Positions 29,787 to 39,979 of a stretch of DNA of 64,000 nt are shown here, piece by piece. The position numbers and the translations under genes were made by a program. Location: NCBI GenBank assembly GCA_002025945.1, contig MWOO01000142.1:20415-84414 (forward strand). Reading direction: 5' to 3'. The stretch comes from Prochlorococcus sp. HOT208_60m_813O14. GTDB lineage: Bacteria; Cyanobacteriota; Cyanobacteriia; PCC-6307; Cyanobiaceae. Within the stretch, counting starts at the first letter, position 1; every line of letters begins with the position of its first letter. The notes under the pieces were generated by a model. The model ran no database searches and was not told the DNA's origin. It saw only the letters and a program-made list of their open reading frames with translations.

Positions 29787-29828
29787 AATACTTGTTAGAC
29801 AATTTAAAACTCATTGTACTAAATCAAA

Positions 29829-30359
29829 ATGAAGAAATACCTATCGCCCGGAAACTTAATCGTAACCGCTGGGGGTATATTAGCTTTTGTAGGAATGACT
29901 GCTTATTTTACAGACTCCGTAAATTTAAGTGTACCTACTTTTTTTTATGGAGTACCTATTTTTTTAATTGGATTAGGTTTAAAGACTTCCGAAATACCTC
30001 CTGTAGAGTTGTTTGACAAGACAAATTTTGCGACAAATAAATTTAATAGACCAAAAGAATTAACAGCACTAGTTAAAGATGTTACAAGATGGAGATATGG
30101 GATAAAAGCTCATCTTGAATCGTCATTAGAATCTCTAAATTTGTGGGACGAGGATAATCCCCCTCAACTAAAAGAAATCGAAGAAATTACAAAGGAAGAA
30201 AAAAATGGTCTAAGAATGCGTTTCGAATTAAACGCTGTCCCTCTAGAAAAATGGATTGAAAAACAAGAAAGATTAAACAGATTTTTCGTCAAAGGTCTTG
30301 AATCAGAATTTATTATCGACGATAATAAAAAAGAATTTGATTTTATTCTCTTTTATTGA
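29829..30359 (+). CDS. DUF2854 membrane protein
   Basis: A 176-residue protein with two N-terminal membrane helices (about residues 10-26 and 35-53) and a soluble C-terminal domain. The SPGNLIVTAGGILAFVGMTA segment and FYGVPIFLIGLGLK are typical of DUF2854, a family of cyanobacteria and plastids. Function is unknown; thylakoid location is inference from its taxonomic spread. Confidence 0.8.
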   Translation: MKKYLSPGNLIVTAGGILAFVGMTAYFTDSVNLSVPTFFYGVPIFLIGLGLKTSEIPPVELFDKTNFATNKFNRPKELTALVKDVTRWRYGIKAHLESSLESLNLWDEDNPPQLKEIEEITKEEKNGLRMRFELNAVPLEKWIEKQERLNRFFVKGLESEFIIDDNKKEFDFILFY

Positions 30360-30423
30360 ATATAGGGATATATTTGTAAAAACCTAATTTCTCAATTCAA
30401 TCAAGTTTTAATGAATTTTAATA

Positions 30424-31275
30424 ATGAATGATTCTCAAAGAGTATCAATATTAAGCGAAGCACTTCCATATATACAAAGTTTCTCAGGTAGAAAAATTGT
30501 TATCAAGTATGGTGGTTCTGTTATGGAGAATAATAATTTAAAAAATGCTTTTTTTAGAGACATTGCACTTTTATCAACCGTTGGGGTTTGTCCGATAGTA
30601 ATTCATGGAGGTGGACCAGAGATTAATAATTGGTTAAAGAAATTAGAAATATCTCCTAAATTCGAAAATGGATTAAGAATTACTGATCAAAAAACAATGG
30701 AAATTGTCGAGATGGTTCTAATGGGTAGAGTTAACAAACAAATTGTAAAAGGGATTAATAAAACTGGATCCTTAGCTGTGGGAATATCAGGTCTGGATGG
30801 CAACTTAATTCAATCTAGAGAACTAGGAGATGGTAGCCATGGGTTAGTGGGAGAGGTTACAAAAATCAATCCTGAAATATTAGATCCTCTTATTTCTAAA
30901 GGATACATCCCAATTATTTCTAGCATTGGATCAACCTTGGAGGGTATTTCCCATAACATTAATGCAGATTTTGTTGCTGGAGAAATTGCTGCTGCAATAA
31001 ATGCAGAAAAACTTATTCTTCTTACTGATACTCAAGGGATTTTAAAAGAAAAAGATAACAAAAATAGTCTTGTTGAAAAAACTAATCTCAAAGAGGCAAG
31101 AGATTTTATTGATAAAAAAATTGTGAATGAAGGTATGATTCCAAAGACAGAATGCTGTATAAGAGCTTTAGCCCAAGGAGTCAAAGCAGCTCACATAATT
31201 GATGGCAGAATAGAACATTCATTACTTCTTGAGATTTTTACAAATTCCGGAATAGGTACAATGATAGTCGCTTAA
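30424..31275 (+). CDS. argB: Acetylglutamate kinase
   Basis: Phosphorylates N-acetylglutamate, the controlled step of arginine synthesis; in cyanobacteria it is activated by PII. The 283-residue protein has [14 protein letters not shown] near residue 20, [13 protein letters not shown] near 60 and [25 protein letters not shown] from about 180 (split here). The next gene starts 3 bases after its stop. Confidence 0.96.
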   Translation: MNDSQRVSILSEALPYIQSFSGRKIVIKYGGSVMENNNLKNAFFRDIALLSTVGVCPIVIHGGGPEINNWLKKLEISPKFENGLRITDQKTMEIVEMVLMGRVNKQIVKGINKTGSLAVGISGLDGNLIQSRELGDGSHGLVGEVTKINPEILDPLISKGYIPIISSIGSTLEGISHNINADFVAGEIAAAINAEKLILLTDTQGILKEKDNKNSLVEKTNLKEARDFIDKKIVNEGMIPKTECCIRALAQGVKAAHIIDGRIEHSLLLEIFTNSGIGTMIVA

Positions 31276-31278
31276 CAC

Positions 31279-32388
31279 ATGAAAACTTATGAGCAAGTTT
31301 TAGAAAAAGTAGAACTTGCTTTAGCTAAAGGTGAGTATCATTATTGCATTGAATTTCTTTTGCCCATAATCGAATCATTTCCTTTATCAAGCAAGGAGGG
31401 AGTAAATTTAAGAACAATCTTAATTACTGCTCTATGTGGTATCAATAAAAGGAACGAGGCTAAAAGGTTTTGTAAAGAACTTCTAAAATCTTACGATACT
31501 AAGACTAGAGAAAATGCTAAATATTTGATGGAAGTTATAGACTCTCCTGACATTAAAAAGCCAGAAAATTGGAACGTACAGTTTGAAAGCGACCCATCAC
31601 TCAATAAAAAATCTCTTAACTCACTGCGCAAAAAAAGAGAAGTATTGAAGAAAAAAAAATTTATTAATGTAACTGAGAAACCAACTGGTGAAACAAAACC
31701 CTTTCAGAAAGGCTTTTCACTGGTCATTTTTCTAATACTATTATTATTGATTCCTCTTTTAAGTGGCTGCGTTAAAGTTGAGGATACTCTTGATATTAGT
31801 GAAATTGATTCAATAACCAATAATTTAGTCATAGAAAGTAAATACATTAAGAAATTTCCTTGGCAATTAAAATTTGAAGACAAGATGAAAGATATTTTTC
31901 CTGAAGCAGAAATTGTACAAGACGAATCAAGCTTTTCATTGAAACATAAAAATCTCAATCTAGAAGATACAAAACAAGTGCTTAAAATTACACAAAATAC
32001 CGCTGGAGAGTTAGCTGGAGGATCAACAAATATAGAAATTAATACTACTCAAAAAAACTTCATTTTTTTTAAAAAATACTTTTACAGGTTGGATTTAGAT
32101 CTAAATTCTATTCAAGGTGTTGATAATTTAGAACTCATTTTCAAAATTATTCACCCTAATAAAGCTATCCTTACTGATACAGATAATTCAAATTTAGAAA
32201 TCAAAAAAAATCTAATAATTTGGAATTTAAATCAAGGGAAGATAAATAGTCTTGAATTTGCTTTCTGGAGCCTCAACAAACTTTTGATTGGGATATCTAC
32301 TATCTTAATAATTACAATAATTGCTTATTTATTAAGATTCTATAGATTTAAATTAGGTACAGATTTGCCTCAACTTCCATCAAAGTAA
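31279..32388 (+). CDS. TPR-like/DUF3153 fusion membrane protein
   Basis: A 369-residue protein with two parts. Residues 1-90 form helical pairs of TPR type (ALAKGEYHYCIEFLLPIIES). After a Lys-rich linker, a hydrophobic helix at about 146-163 ends in a lipobox-like LLSGC (Cys164), and residues 164-325 match DUF3153. A second helix (about 335-355) precedes the C-terminus. DUF3153 proteins usually begin at the lipobox; here the TPR-like part is joined in front. It may be membrane-anchored with the TPR in the cytoplasm. Confidence 0.72.
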   Translation: MKTYEQVLEKVELALAKGEYHYCIEFLLPIIESFPLSSKEGVNLRTILITALCGINKRNEAKRFCKELLKSYDTKTRENAKYLMEVIDSPDIKKPENWNVQFESDPSLNKKSLNSLRKKREVLKKKKFINVTEKPTGETKPFQKGFSLVIFLILLLLIPLLSGCVKVEDTLDISEIDSITNNLVIESKYIKKFPWQLKFEDKMKDIFPEAEIVQDESSFSLKHKNLNLEDTKQVLKITQNTAGELAGGSTNIEINTTQKNFIFFKKYFYRLDLDLNSIQGVDNLELIFKIIHPNKAILTDTDNSNLEIKKNLIIWNLNQGKINSLEFAFWSLNKLLIGISTILIITIIAYLLRFYRFKLGTDLPQLPSK

Positions 32389-34665
32389 TTACAACTCAGC
32401 TGGATTAACATCAATTGTTAAAAAAACATTTTTTGGAATAAATTTCCATAATATTGATCTATCAGGTAAAGGGATCTTTGTTCCTTCAGGTCCATGCATT
32501 AATATCTGCCATCTAAATTTTTTACCAACTTTAGCAATTAAACTAGGAGCAGGACCAATTAATTTCCAGTTCTTTTTCTCACAAAATGTGAGTAGATATT
32601 TTGCTAATTTTATTGCAATTGATTCAGTTAATTCATAATTTTCACCTGATAATTTAAGAAGGCAAATCGTGCAAAATGGAAATAAATTTGCATCTTTTCT
32701 CAATCTCGAGTTTTCAATTAAGAATCTTTCATAATCTCTTTTCTGAAGATACGAAATTACCGGGTGATTAGGTTTATATGTTTGAAAAATTACTTTTCCT
32801 TTTTTTTGAGCCCTTCCTGCCCTGCCAGCTAATTGCAAAAATAATTGTAATGATTTTTCTTCTGCCGAAATATCTGGGCGATGAAGCAACCCATCTGCTG
32901 CGATAACTACTGAAAGAGTAATATTGGGGATGTCAATTCCTTTTGCCAACATTTGAGTTCCCACAAGAATATCAGCACCCCCTTTAGAAAACTCTGAAAG
33001 AATATCTCTGTGGCCATCCTTTCCTAAGGTTGTATCTCTATCAAAGCGAAGTACTCTTAAGTCAGGGAATTCTTCATTTAAAAACTCTATTACCCTTTGT
33101 GTACCAATTCCAAAAGGTTTAAAGGCAGTTGAATGACAATCTGGGCAACGATTGATCAATCTCGATTTATGATCACACCAATGACAATTTAACCATTTTT
33201 TTCCTTGTGCACCGAGATGAACTGATAAAGGAACATCACAGTTGGGGCAATTTATTAAATATCCGCAATTTCTGCAACTTAAAAACCCACTATGCCCCCT
33301 TCTAGGAATCAAAATTATTGCTTGCTCATTTTTTAAGCGAAGTTGAGGAAGCAATAGTAATAATTCATTGGAAAAAATTTTCATATTTCCTTGCTTGAAC
33401 TCATCCCGCATATCAATAATTCTTATTTCAGGAATCTCATTTCTGGATATCCTTTCAATCATCCTTACCAATTTGAAATTATTTTCAAAACTACACTTTT
33501 TCCAAGTCTTCATTGATGGGGTTGCACTCCCAAAAATTAACTTTGCAGAATTCCTTTTTACTATTTCAATAGCAATCTCTCTTGCGTCATAACAAGGCAT
33601 AGGACTATCTTGTTTATAAGAAACATCATGTTCTTCATCCATTATTATTACTCCTAGATTTTTCATTGGAAGAAAAACTGCGGACCTTGTTCCTATTACT
33701 ATTAAGGGTTCATTAGCATTAATAATTTTCTTCCAAACTAAAGTTCTATGATTCGGAGAACAGTTACTATGATATTCGTAAACAACATTATTAAATCGCT
33801 GACTAAACCTATCAATAAGTTGAGGAATTAGTCCAATTTCTGGGGCTAGTATCAAACAACTTTTTTTCTTAAGAAATTGATCTTCAGCAATTCTCATGTA
33901 AACTTCTGTTTTACCTGAACCTGTTTCGCCCCAAAGAAGTAATGCATCTCCTTGTTTCATTTTTTGAAATTCTTGAAATGCAATTTTTTGCTCATTTGTA
34001 AGATTTGGTTTTTTCGTCGCGATATGATCTTTTATAAAGGAATTTAATTTACTATTTATATTTTTTTTTCTTTTAGATCTAGAAAGATAATTTTTGCTGA
34101 CCATTGAGTTAATTAGAGTGGAATTAAAACCAGACTTTATTAATTCACTTTGCCAATTACCTTTTTTAGATAAAGTATCTATTAAAAAAGATTCTTTTTT
34201 GGTTAATCCATTTTTCTTAATATCAAATTCTTTTTTAGTTTCAATCCATATTTGATCTTTTAAACCTTTAGAGAAATTTTTATATTTACCAATCCAGCCA
34301 GGAGGAAATGCAGTTTTAAACATTTTTAAATTACTAACCATATAAAAAGAGGCTAGGGATTCTATCAATTCTCTCCAAGATTCATCAATTATTTTTTTCT
34401 GCAAAATACTTTCAACAAACAAATATCTTATGTTTTTTCCTCCAGTAATATTTGATTCATCATTATTGATTGTCGAAAAGTCTTTTTTGGAGATCACCAA
34501 CCCGTTCAATAATCTCCCCCTTAGTCTGACACTTACAATATCTCCAACTTCTACTCCAAGATTATTTCCATCTAAATAGTAAAAGCTTTCATTACTACTA
34601 CCTATATCAAGCAAAATTTCCAATTTATAGGAGATATTTAATAACTGATTACTTGCCGGCTTCAA
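32389..34665 (-). CDS. priA: Primosomal protein N' (replication restart helicase)
   Basis: Reloads the replicative helicase at stalled forks. The 758-residue protein starts with TTG. The helicase P-loop is LLWGETGSGKTEVYM (near residue 244) and the DEEH box is VIIMDEEHDVSYKQ. Eight cysteines in CRNCGYLINCPNC and CHWCDHKSRLINRCPDC form the two zinc sites. It directly abuts the convergent DUF3153 gene. Confidence 0.95.
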   Translation of the reverse strand: MKPASNQLLNISYKLEILLDIGSSNESFYYLDGNNLGVEVGDIVSVRLRGRLLNGLVISKKDFSTINNDESNITGGKNIRYLFVESILQKKIIDESWRELIESLASFYMVSNLKMFKTAFPPGWIGKYKNFSKGLKDQIWIETKKEFDIKKNGLTKKESFLIDTLSKKGNWQSELIKSGFNSTLINSMVSKNYLSRSKRKKNINSKLNSFIKDHIATKKPNLTNEQKIAFQEFQKMKQGDALLLWGETGSGKTEVYMRIAEDQFLKKKSCLILAPEIGLIPQLIDRFSQRFNNVVYEYHSNCSPNHRTLVWKKIINANEPLIVIGTRSAVFLPMKNLGVIIMDEEHDVSYKQDSPMPCYDAREIAIEIVKRNSAKLIFGSATPSMKTWKKCSFENNFKLVRMIERISRNEIPEIRIIDMRDEFKQGNMKIFSNELLLLLPQLRLKNEQAIILIPRRGHSGFLSCRNCGYLINCPNCDVPLSVHLGAQGKKWLNCHWCDHKSRLINRCPDCHSTAFKPFGIGTQRVIEFLNEEFPDLRVLRFDRDTTLGKDGHRDILSEFSKGGADILVGTQMLAKGIDIPNITLSVVIAADGLLHRPDISAEEKSLQLFLQLAGRAGRAQKKGKVIFQTYKPNHPVISYLQKRDYERFLIENSRLRKDANLFPFCTICLLKLSGENYELTESIAIKLAKYLLTFCEKKNWKLIGPAPSLIAKVGKKFRWQILMHGPEGTKIPLPDRSILWKFIPKNVFLTIDVNPAEL

Positions 34666-34699
34666 AACTTTTTCTTAGTATTGGATTGTTGAACATTCC

Positions 34700-34815
34700 A
34701 CAAAGTGTTTTTTGCACATTGTAAGTATCCTGCTCTTAAGGGAGACATGAAGCTCTGATCATTGACTGAAAATTCAAAAATGATCTGCCTGTCTGAGAAA
34801 TCCCAAGACTTTTTA
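34700..34815 (+). ncRNA. Candidate structured RNA upstream of rpoD
   Basis: Three stem-loops occur in order: ACAAAGTG/CACATTGT with one mismatch (34700-34722), GATCATT/AATGATC perfect (34757-34785), and GTCT/AGAC (34791-34809) followed at once by TTTTT (34810-34814). The order and the final T-run suit a roughly 110-nt RNA or an rpoD 5' leader. It matches no RNA family I can name. Strand is chosen from the T-run. Confidence 0.3.
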
Positions 34816-34974
34816 CTTTAGGTAATCTATAGCACTATTTAAATTTTTCAACAATTTAGAAAACTTTTCTTATTCTCATTTTGTGAGAAAGTTTTTTAAA
34901 CATTAAGGGGACTTTACTACTAAATGTTCAAATTAGCCCTAAATAAAATTTTATCTAGTTAAATTCACCGTAGA

Positions 34975-34980
34975 AAGGAG
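34975..34980 (+). promoter_or_regulatory. Strong ribosome binding site of rpoD
   Basis: AAGGAG lies 6 bases ahead of the ATG at 34987. Most genes in this window lack so clear a Shine-Dalgarno sequence, so this one supports both the start and high translation of the primary sigma factor. Confidence 0.75.
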
Positions 34981-34986
34981 TCTATT

Positions 34987-36168
34987 ATGTGTCCAGTCGC
35001 AGCAGAATCAAAGAATTCCAAGCCTAGTTCAAAAAAAAAGATCAATAAAAAAATTAATACAAATTTAGAAACAGTAGTTGAAGAAGATAGTAAAAAAAAT
35101 AATCAAACTTTACAGACATCTGCTGAGTTAAACGAAAGCAATATTGAAAATAACAATAATGAATTTAGTGATTCTGAAGAAGATAAAGGGCTCGGGAATA
35201 TAAAACTTGGGCCAAAAGGTATCTACACTGAAGATTCAATAAGAGTTTATCTCCAAGAAATTGGAAGAATTAGACTTTTAAGACCAGACGAAGAAATTGA
35301 GCTTGCAAGAAAAATTGCTGACTTGCTCCAATTAGAAGAGCTAGCAACTCAATATGAGTCAGAAAAAGGACATTTCCCATCTGTAAGAGAATGGGCCGAG
35401 TTAATAGATATGCCTCTTCCCAAATTTAGAAGAAGACTTCTCTTAGGGCGGCGAGCTAAAGAAAAAATGGTTCAATCAAATTTAAGATTAGTTGTTTCCA
35501 TTGCTAAAAAATATATGAACAGAGGTTTATCTTTTCAAGATTTAATCCAAGAAGGAAGTTTGGGTCTAATTAGGGCAGCGGAAAAATTCGACCATGAAAA
35601 AGGTTATAAGTTCTCTACATATGCAACTTGGTGGATTCGCCAAGCCATTACAAGAGCAATTGCGGATCAAAGTAGAACTATTAGATTGCCAGTTCACTTA
35701 TACGAGACAATATCCAGAATTAAAAAAACCACAAAAGTTCTTAGCCAAGAATTTGGCAGGAAACCTAGTGAAGAAGAAATCGCTGAGAGTATGGAAATGA
35801 CAATCGAAAAATTAAGATTTATAGCTAAAAGTGCACAACTTCCTATTTCTTTAGAAACTCCAATAGGGAAAGAAGAAGACTCAAGACTAGGAGACTTTAT
35901 AGAGGCTGATATAGAAAATCCTGAGCAAGATGTTTCTAAAACTTTACTAAGAGAGGATTTGGAAGGAGTATTAGCCACTCTTAGTCCAAGAGAAAGAGAT
36001 GTTCTCAGATTGAGATATGGAATTGATGATGGAAGAATGAAAACACTTGAAGAAATTGGCCAGATTTTTGATGTTACGAGAGAAAGAATTAGACAAATAG
36101 AGGCAAAAGCCCTAAGAAAACTTAGACATCCAAATCGAAATGGGGTTTTAAAAGAATATATAAAATAA
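34987..36168 (+). CDS. rpoD: Primary (group 1) RNA polymerase sigma factor
   Basis: A 393-residue sigma-70 factor of the RpoD/SigA type. Region 1.2 begins at [16 protein letters not shown] (about residue 80). Region 2 includes [37 protein letters not shown] and [14 protein letters not shown]. Region 4.2 has [21 protein letters not shown] charged N-terminus of about 75 residues replaces a full region 1.1, as in other cyanobacterial SigA. The group 1 call rests on the complete set of regions and strong ribosome site; group 2 cannot be fully excluded. Confidence 0.92.
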   Translation: MCPVAAESKNSKPSSKKKINKKINTNLETVVEEDSKKNNQTLQTSAELNESNIENNNNEFSDSEEDKGLGNIKLGPKGIYTEDSIRVYLQEIGRIRLLRPDEEIELARKIADLLQLEELATQYESEKGHFPSVREWAELIDMPLPKFRRRLLLGRRAKEKMVQSNLRLVVSIAKKYMNRGLSFQDLIQEGSLGLIRAAEKFDHEKGYKFSTYATWWIRQAITRAIADQSRTIRLPVHLYETISRIKKTTKVLSQEFGRKPSEEEIAESMEMTIEKLRFIAKSAQLPISLETPIGKEEDSRLGDFIEADIENPEQDVSKTLLREDLEGVLATLSPRERDVLRLRYGIDDGRMKTLEEIGQIFDVTRERIRQIEAKALRKLRHPNRNGVLKEYIK

Positions 36169-36265
36169 AAAAAGTTAAGTATAATAATTACCTTTAAAAA
36201 CTGGCAAAATAATAGCTTAAAATAAATTCGACTTAATTTTTAATTCAAACTCAAAATAATATTTA

Positions 36266-37216
36266 ATGACTAATTTTAAGCTAAAAATAGCTAGTAGAAG
36301 AAGTAAGCTAGCAATGGTTCAAACTTTATGGGTTAAAGATCAACTAGAGAGGAATATTCCCAATTTAGAGGTATCTATAGAAGCTATGGCAACTCAAGGT
36401 GACAAAATCCTTGATGTAGCCTTAGCAAAAATTGGCGACAAAGGCTTATTTACAAAAGAACTTGAAGCACAAATGCTCGTAGGCCATGCAGATATAGCAG
36501 TACATTCTCTAAAAGATTTACCAACCAACTTGCCTGATGGCCTTAAATTAGGATGCATTACAAAAAGGGAGGATCCTGCAGATGCTTTAGTAGTAAACAA
36601 AAAAAATGACTGTTATAAATTAGAAAACCTACCTGAAGGTTCGCTTGTTGGAACAAGCTCCCTAAGAAGACTTGCACAATTAAGAAATAAGTACCCTCAT
36701 CTTGTTTTCAAAGATATCAGGGGAAATGTTATTACAAGAATTGAAAAATTAGATGCAGGAGAATATGATTGTATAATTCTTGCGGCCGCTGGTTTAAAGA
36801 GATTAGGCTTTGAATCAAGAATTCACCAGATTATCCCAAGTGAAGTTTCCCTTCATGCCGTTGGCCAAGGAGCACTAGGCATTGAATGTAAATCTGATGA
36901 TAAAAAAGTTTTAGAAATTATAAATATCTTAGAAGATAAACCCACCAGTCAAAGATGTCTAGCAGAAAGGGCTTTTTTAAGAGAGCTTGAAGGTGGATGC
37001 CAAGTCCCAATAGGTGTGAATAGTAAAATTCAGAATGAACAACTTTGCCTTACTGGTATGGTTGCATCTCTTGATGGAGAAAGGCTTATTAAAGATCAAT
37101 ATATTGGCAATATTAATTATCCCGAAGAAGTAGGCAAAGAACTAGCTAAAAAATTAAAGCAGCAAGGTGCAGAAGAAATATTAAGCGAAATATTTGAAAA
37201 ATTTAGAGAAAAATAA
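36266..37216 (+). CDS. hemC: Porphobilinogen deaminase (hydroxymethylbilane synthase)
   Basis: Joins four porphobilinogens into hydroxymethylbilane for haem and chlorophyll. The 316-residue protein has [14 protein letters not shown] at the N-terminus, [18 protein letters not shown] near residue 80, and the dipyrromethane-carrying cysteine in [11 protein letters not shown] (about residue 249). hemL and hemH of the same pathway are elsewhere in the window. Confidence 0.96.
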   Translation: MTNFKLKIASRRSKLAMVQTLWVKDQLERNIPNLEVSIEAMATQGDKILDVALAKIGDKGLFTKELEAQMLVGHADIAVHSLKDLPTNLPDGLKLGCITKREDPADALVVNKKNDCYKLENLPEGSLVGTSSLRRLAQLRNKYPHLVFKDIRGNVITRIEKLDAGEYDCIILAAAGLKRLGFESRIHQIIPSEVSLHAVGQGALGIECKSDDKKVLEIINILEDKPTSQRCLAERAFLRELEGGCQVPIGVNSKIQNEQLCLTGMVASLDGERLIKDQYIGNINYPEEVGKELAKKLKQQGAEEILSEIFEKFREK

Positions 37217-37237
37217 AATTAGTTAATTTACTAATTT
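37216..37237. terminator. Hairpin between convergent hemC and ppa
   Basis: AAATTAGT and ACTAATTT are perfect inverted repeats around TAATTT. The stem begins at the last base of hemC and runs into the last codons of ppa. It is A/T-only apart from one G-C pair and no long T-run follows, so it would be a modest bidirectional terminator. Confidence 0.4.
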
Positions 37238-37810
37238 AGGATCAATTTCTTTTTTGTATCTCTCTTCACAATCTTTAATCACTTTAACAGCTTCTTCTAT
37301 CCCAAAAAAACCATTGACAGTACATGTTCCTGGTTTTTTTAGATCTTTGTAGTGCTCCCAATAATACTTTGTTTCTTTTAACCAATGATCTCCAAGGTCT
37401 TCATAACTTGAGATATGATCCATTCTTTTATCATCTGCGAGAACCGCTATTACCTTATCATCGACCTCTCCACCATCATCAAATTTCATCACCCCAATAA
37501 TCCTTGCTTCCACAATAGATCCGGGTATCAATGGCTCAGTTACCCCAACAATTTCTACATCAAGCGGATCTCCATCTTCATCCCATGTCCTTGGAATACA
37601 TCCATAAGCAAAAGGATATGCAAGTGATGAATAACCTACCCTATCAAGTTTAAGATGACCCGTTTCTGTAATTAATTCATATTTATTTATGGTATTAGAG
37701 TTCAATTCAACAATAGTATTTATTATTGTATTTGAGCTATCAGTGAAAGCATTTAGTATATGCAATAAATTTGGGGTAACCCTGCTTGGGGCCTGATTTA
37801 GATTTGCCAT
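37223..37810 (-). CDS. ppa: Inorganic pyrophosphatase, canonical active site
   Basis: Hydrolyses pyrophosphate to drive biosynthesis. The family I motifs are intact: NKYE, AYGCIPRTWDEDGDPLDVEIV with all three Asp, DDGGEVDDKVIAV, and the EHYKDLKKPGT Tyr-Lys pair. It differs markedly from the ppa-like gene at 21.9 kb in its N-terminus and loops. I start at ATG 37810 (195 residues); TTG just upstream (37813) is possible. It is probably the working cytosolic pyrophosphatase. Confidence 0.92.
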   Translation of the reverse strand: MANLNQAPSRVTPNLLHILNAFTDSSNTIINTIVELNSNTINKYELITETGHLKLDRVGYSSLAYPFAYGCIPRTWDEDGDPLDVEIVGVTEPLIPGSIVEARIIGVMKFDDGGEVDDKVIAVLADDKRMDHISSYEDLGDHWLKETKYYWEHYKDLKKPGTCTVNGFFGIEEAVKVIKDCEERYKKEIDPKLVN

Positions 37811-37873
37811 CAAGAAATTATTTTTGTTTATCTTACATCCTCACACCTAACCAAATTCTTTAAAAGTAATGTT

Positions 37874-39379
37874 TCAGCAAAAATCATTTATTTTAGACCT
37901 TAAATGATTAATAAAATAGTTTGGCGATAGTTCTTCATTAGTTACAGCTCTTACCAACTCCATACAATTAACTGATCTGCCATATTTATGTATATTATTT
38001 TTTAACCAAAAGATGATCTTTTGATATTCACCATTTTCAATTAAGTTGTCAATCAAACCTATTTCTCTTTCCATTTGAGAAGATATTTGCGCACTTATAA
38101 CATGTCCTAACAAATATGAGGGGAAATATCCAAACGCCCCTTCACTCCAATGAACATCTTGAAGACAACCTTCTGAATCATTAGATGGTTTAATTCCCAG
38201 TAATTCATCATATCTTTTATTCCATTCTGTTGGGATATCTTCAGCAGGTAACCCTTTTTCAATTAAATCTATTTCAAGTTCGGTTCTTATTAATATGTGT
38301 AAGCCATAAGTCAATTCATCCGCTTCAACCCTATTTAATCCTGCTTCCAAATGATTAATAGATTTCCATAGTTCTAAATAATTATTAAAAGGACATCCAG
38401 CCGAAACAAATTTGTTAAAAATTCTTTTTGAAAAAGATTTGGATTTAACTATTCTATTTTCCCAAAATAAAGATTGACTTTCATGAATACCCATAGAGGT
38501 TGCTTGACCTAAAGGCCAAGCAAACCATTGATGACTTTGAGATGGCAACCCCTGCTCATAAATAGAATGCCCCCACTCATGCGCAGTTGCTAAAAAACTT
38601 GATAATGGTTCACGTTCAACAATTCTTGTCGTAATCCTGTAATCATTAGGCCCTAATGTAATCGAAAAAGGATGGGGAGATTTACCAACAACAACTAGAT
38701 CTTTATCTCTCCCAAACTCATCAAGTAATTGTGAACATAAAGTATTTTGAGATTCTGGACTCAAATCCCAGTGATATTTCTTGGATTTATTAATCCCTCT
38801 AATCAACTCTGGGAGAGTATCTTTCAAAGGCTGAAACATTTTACTCATCCACTTTAAAGTTATTTCAGGCTCAAAGGGTTGGGCTAAAGTTTCCCATGGT
38901 GAATATTGATCTGATATTTGTTTTGCCTCTTCAATCCGCAATTTAACTAATTCTTCAAAGAAAGGAAGAAAAATTCTAAAATCTGATTTTTCCTTAGCTT
39001 CTTGCCAGCTTTCATACCCTTTAGATTTTGCCTTTGCTAAAGACTCAACTAATTTAGGATCTAAATTTCTTTCTCTATTAAATTCCTTCAATAAAAGACT
39101 AATATTTCTTTCTTTATCTTTTTTGAAAAGTTGATTATCGGAATTTAGTTCAATATCTGCCACTTCATTTTTAGCAGATTGTATTAAATTAGAAAATTCC
39201 TCGGAAGAATTTCTTTCATGCAATACTTTTGCAATATAAGTAAGCTGTTCAGACCTCCAAGAAGCACCTTTCTTTGGCATTCCAGTATTCTGATCCCAAT
39301 AAAGTGTATTTTGGATTGAACCTAATATTTGTGTTTCTTTAAGGTAAGCACCCAGCTTATTCCAATGAGTTTCAGCCAA
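37874..39379 (-). CDS. Carboxypeptidase Taq (M32 metallopeptidase)
   Basis: A 501-residue zinc carboxypeptidase of the M32 family. The zinc site is HEWGHSIYEQGLPSQ (about residues 267-281), followed by the third-ligand segment GIHESQSLFWENRIV about 25 residues on. Family landmarks LYWDQNTGMPKKG near the N-terminus and EADELTYGLHILIRTELE are present. Probably cytosolic peptide turnover. It starts with TTG. Confidence 0.94.
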   Translation of the reverse strand: MAETHWNKLGAYLKETQILGSIQNTLYWDQNTGMPKKGASWRSEQLTYIAKVLHERNSSEEFSNLIQSAKNEVADIELNSDNQLFKKDKERNISLLLKEFNRERNLDPKLVESLAKAKSKGYESWQEAKEKSDFRIFLPFFEELVKLRIEEAKQISDQYSPWETLAQPFEPEITLKWMSKMFQPLKDTLPELIRGINKSKKYHWDLSPESQNTLCSQLLDEFGRDKDLVVVGKSPHPFSITLGPNDYRITTRIVEREPLSSFLATAHEWGHSIYEQGLPSQSHQWFAWPLGQATSMGIHESQSLFWENRIVKSKSFSKRIFNKFVSAGCPFNNYLELWKSINHLEAGLNRVEADELTYGLHILIRTELEIDLIEKGLPAEDIPTEWNKRYDELLGIKPSNDSEGCLQDVHWSEGAFGYFPSYLLGHVISAQISSQMEREIGLIDNLIENGEYQKIIFWLKNNIHKYGRSVNCMELVRAVTNEELSPNYFINHLRSKINDFC

Positions 39380-39487
39380 AGATTTAAATGGAAATTAGAT
39401 TTATCTTAAGATAAAAATTTTAATGTCTGCAGTAAAACATGCATCTTTATCCATAATAGGATATTGATTAATTAAGTTTTAACTTAT

Positions 39488-39943
39488 ATGGAACAAATAT
39501 TTTCAAAATTAAAATTCATAACCCATGGCGAGGATTTTATTGATATCACATATGATTTAAATTTATGTGTTGAAAAAAATAATTTTCATTCCGGAATTTT
39601 AAATTTAACTTCACTTCATACAAGTTGCAGTTTAACTATTAATGAGAACGCAGATCCAAATGTGCTGAGGGACCTAAAAAAGTATATGCAATCGATAGTT
39701 CCCTATGATTCCTACTTAACTTTATCAAAAAATAGAGAAGAAATATCCTATAAACATTATCAAGAAGGGGCTGACGATATGCCAGCACATATTAAAACAT
39801 CCCTAACAAACACTTGTTTATCTTTGAGTTTTCAAGACGGGAAAATTATGCTTGGCACATGGCAAGCAGTTTATTTATGGGAACATCGATTTGATCAAAA
39901 GGAAAGATTCATTAATGTTCATATAATTGGTGAGAAAAAGTAA
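39488..39943 (+). CDS. YjbQ/UPF0047 family protein
   Basis: A 151-residue small beta-barrel protein. The family motifs HTSCSLTINENADPNVLRDL (about residues 43-62), HIKTSLT and GTWQAVYLWEHR are clear. Members show weak thiamine-phosphate synthase activity, but the physiological role is unsettled. Short gap (36 bases) to the pterin dehydratase gene. Confidence 0.88.
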   Translation: MEQIFSKLKFITHGEDFIDITYDLNLCVEKNNFHSGILNLTSLHTSCSLTINENADPNVLRDLKKYMQSIVPYDSYLTLSKNREEISYKHYQEGADDMPAHIKTSLTNTCLSLSFQDGKIMLGTWQAVYLWEHRFDQKERFINVHIIGEKK

Positions 39944-39979
39944 GATATTTATAATGTAATAAGTCAGATTTCTTATTTA

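Larger units (their letters stand above)
34666..34986 (+). other. 321-bp intergenic region before rpoD
   Basis: No ORF or tRNA is visible here. It holds a cluster of three hairpins (34700-34815, listed separately) and an AT-rich leader. An imperfect inverted repeat near 34860-34895 (AAAACTTTTC and GAGAAAGTTTT) precedes the ribosome site. As the longest gap in the window, it probably carries the rpoD promoter and possibly an RNA. Confidence 0.55.
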
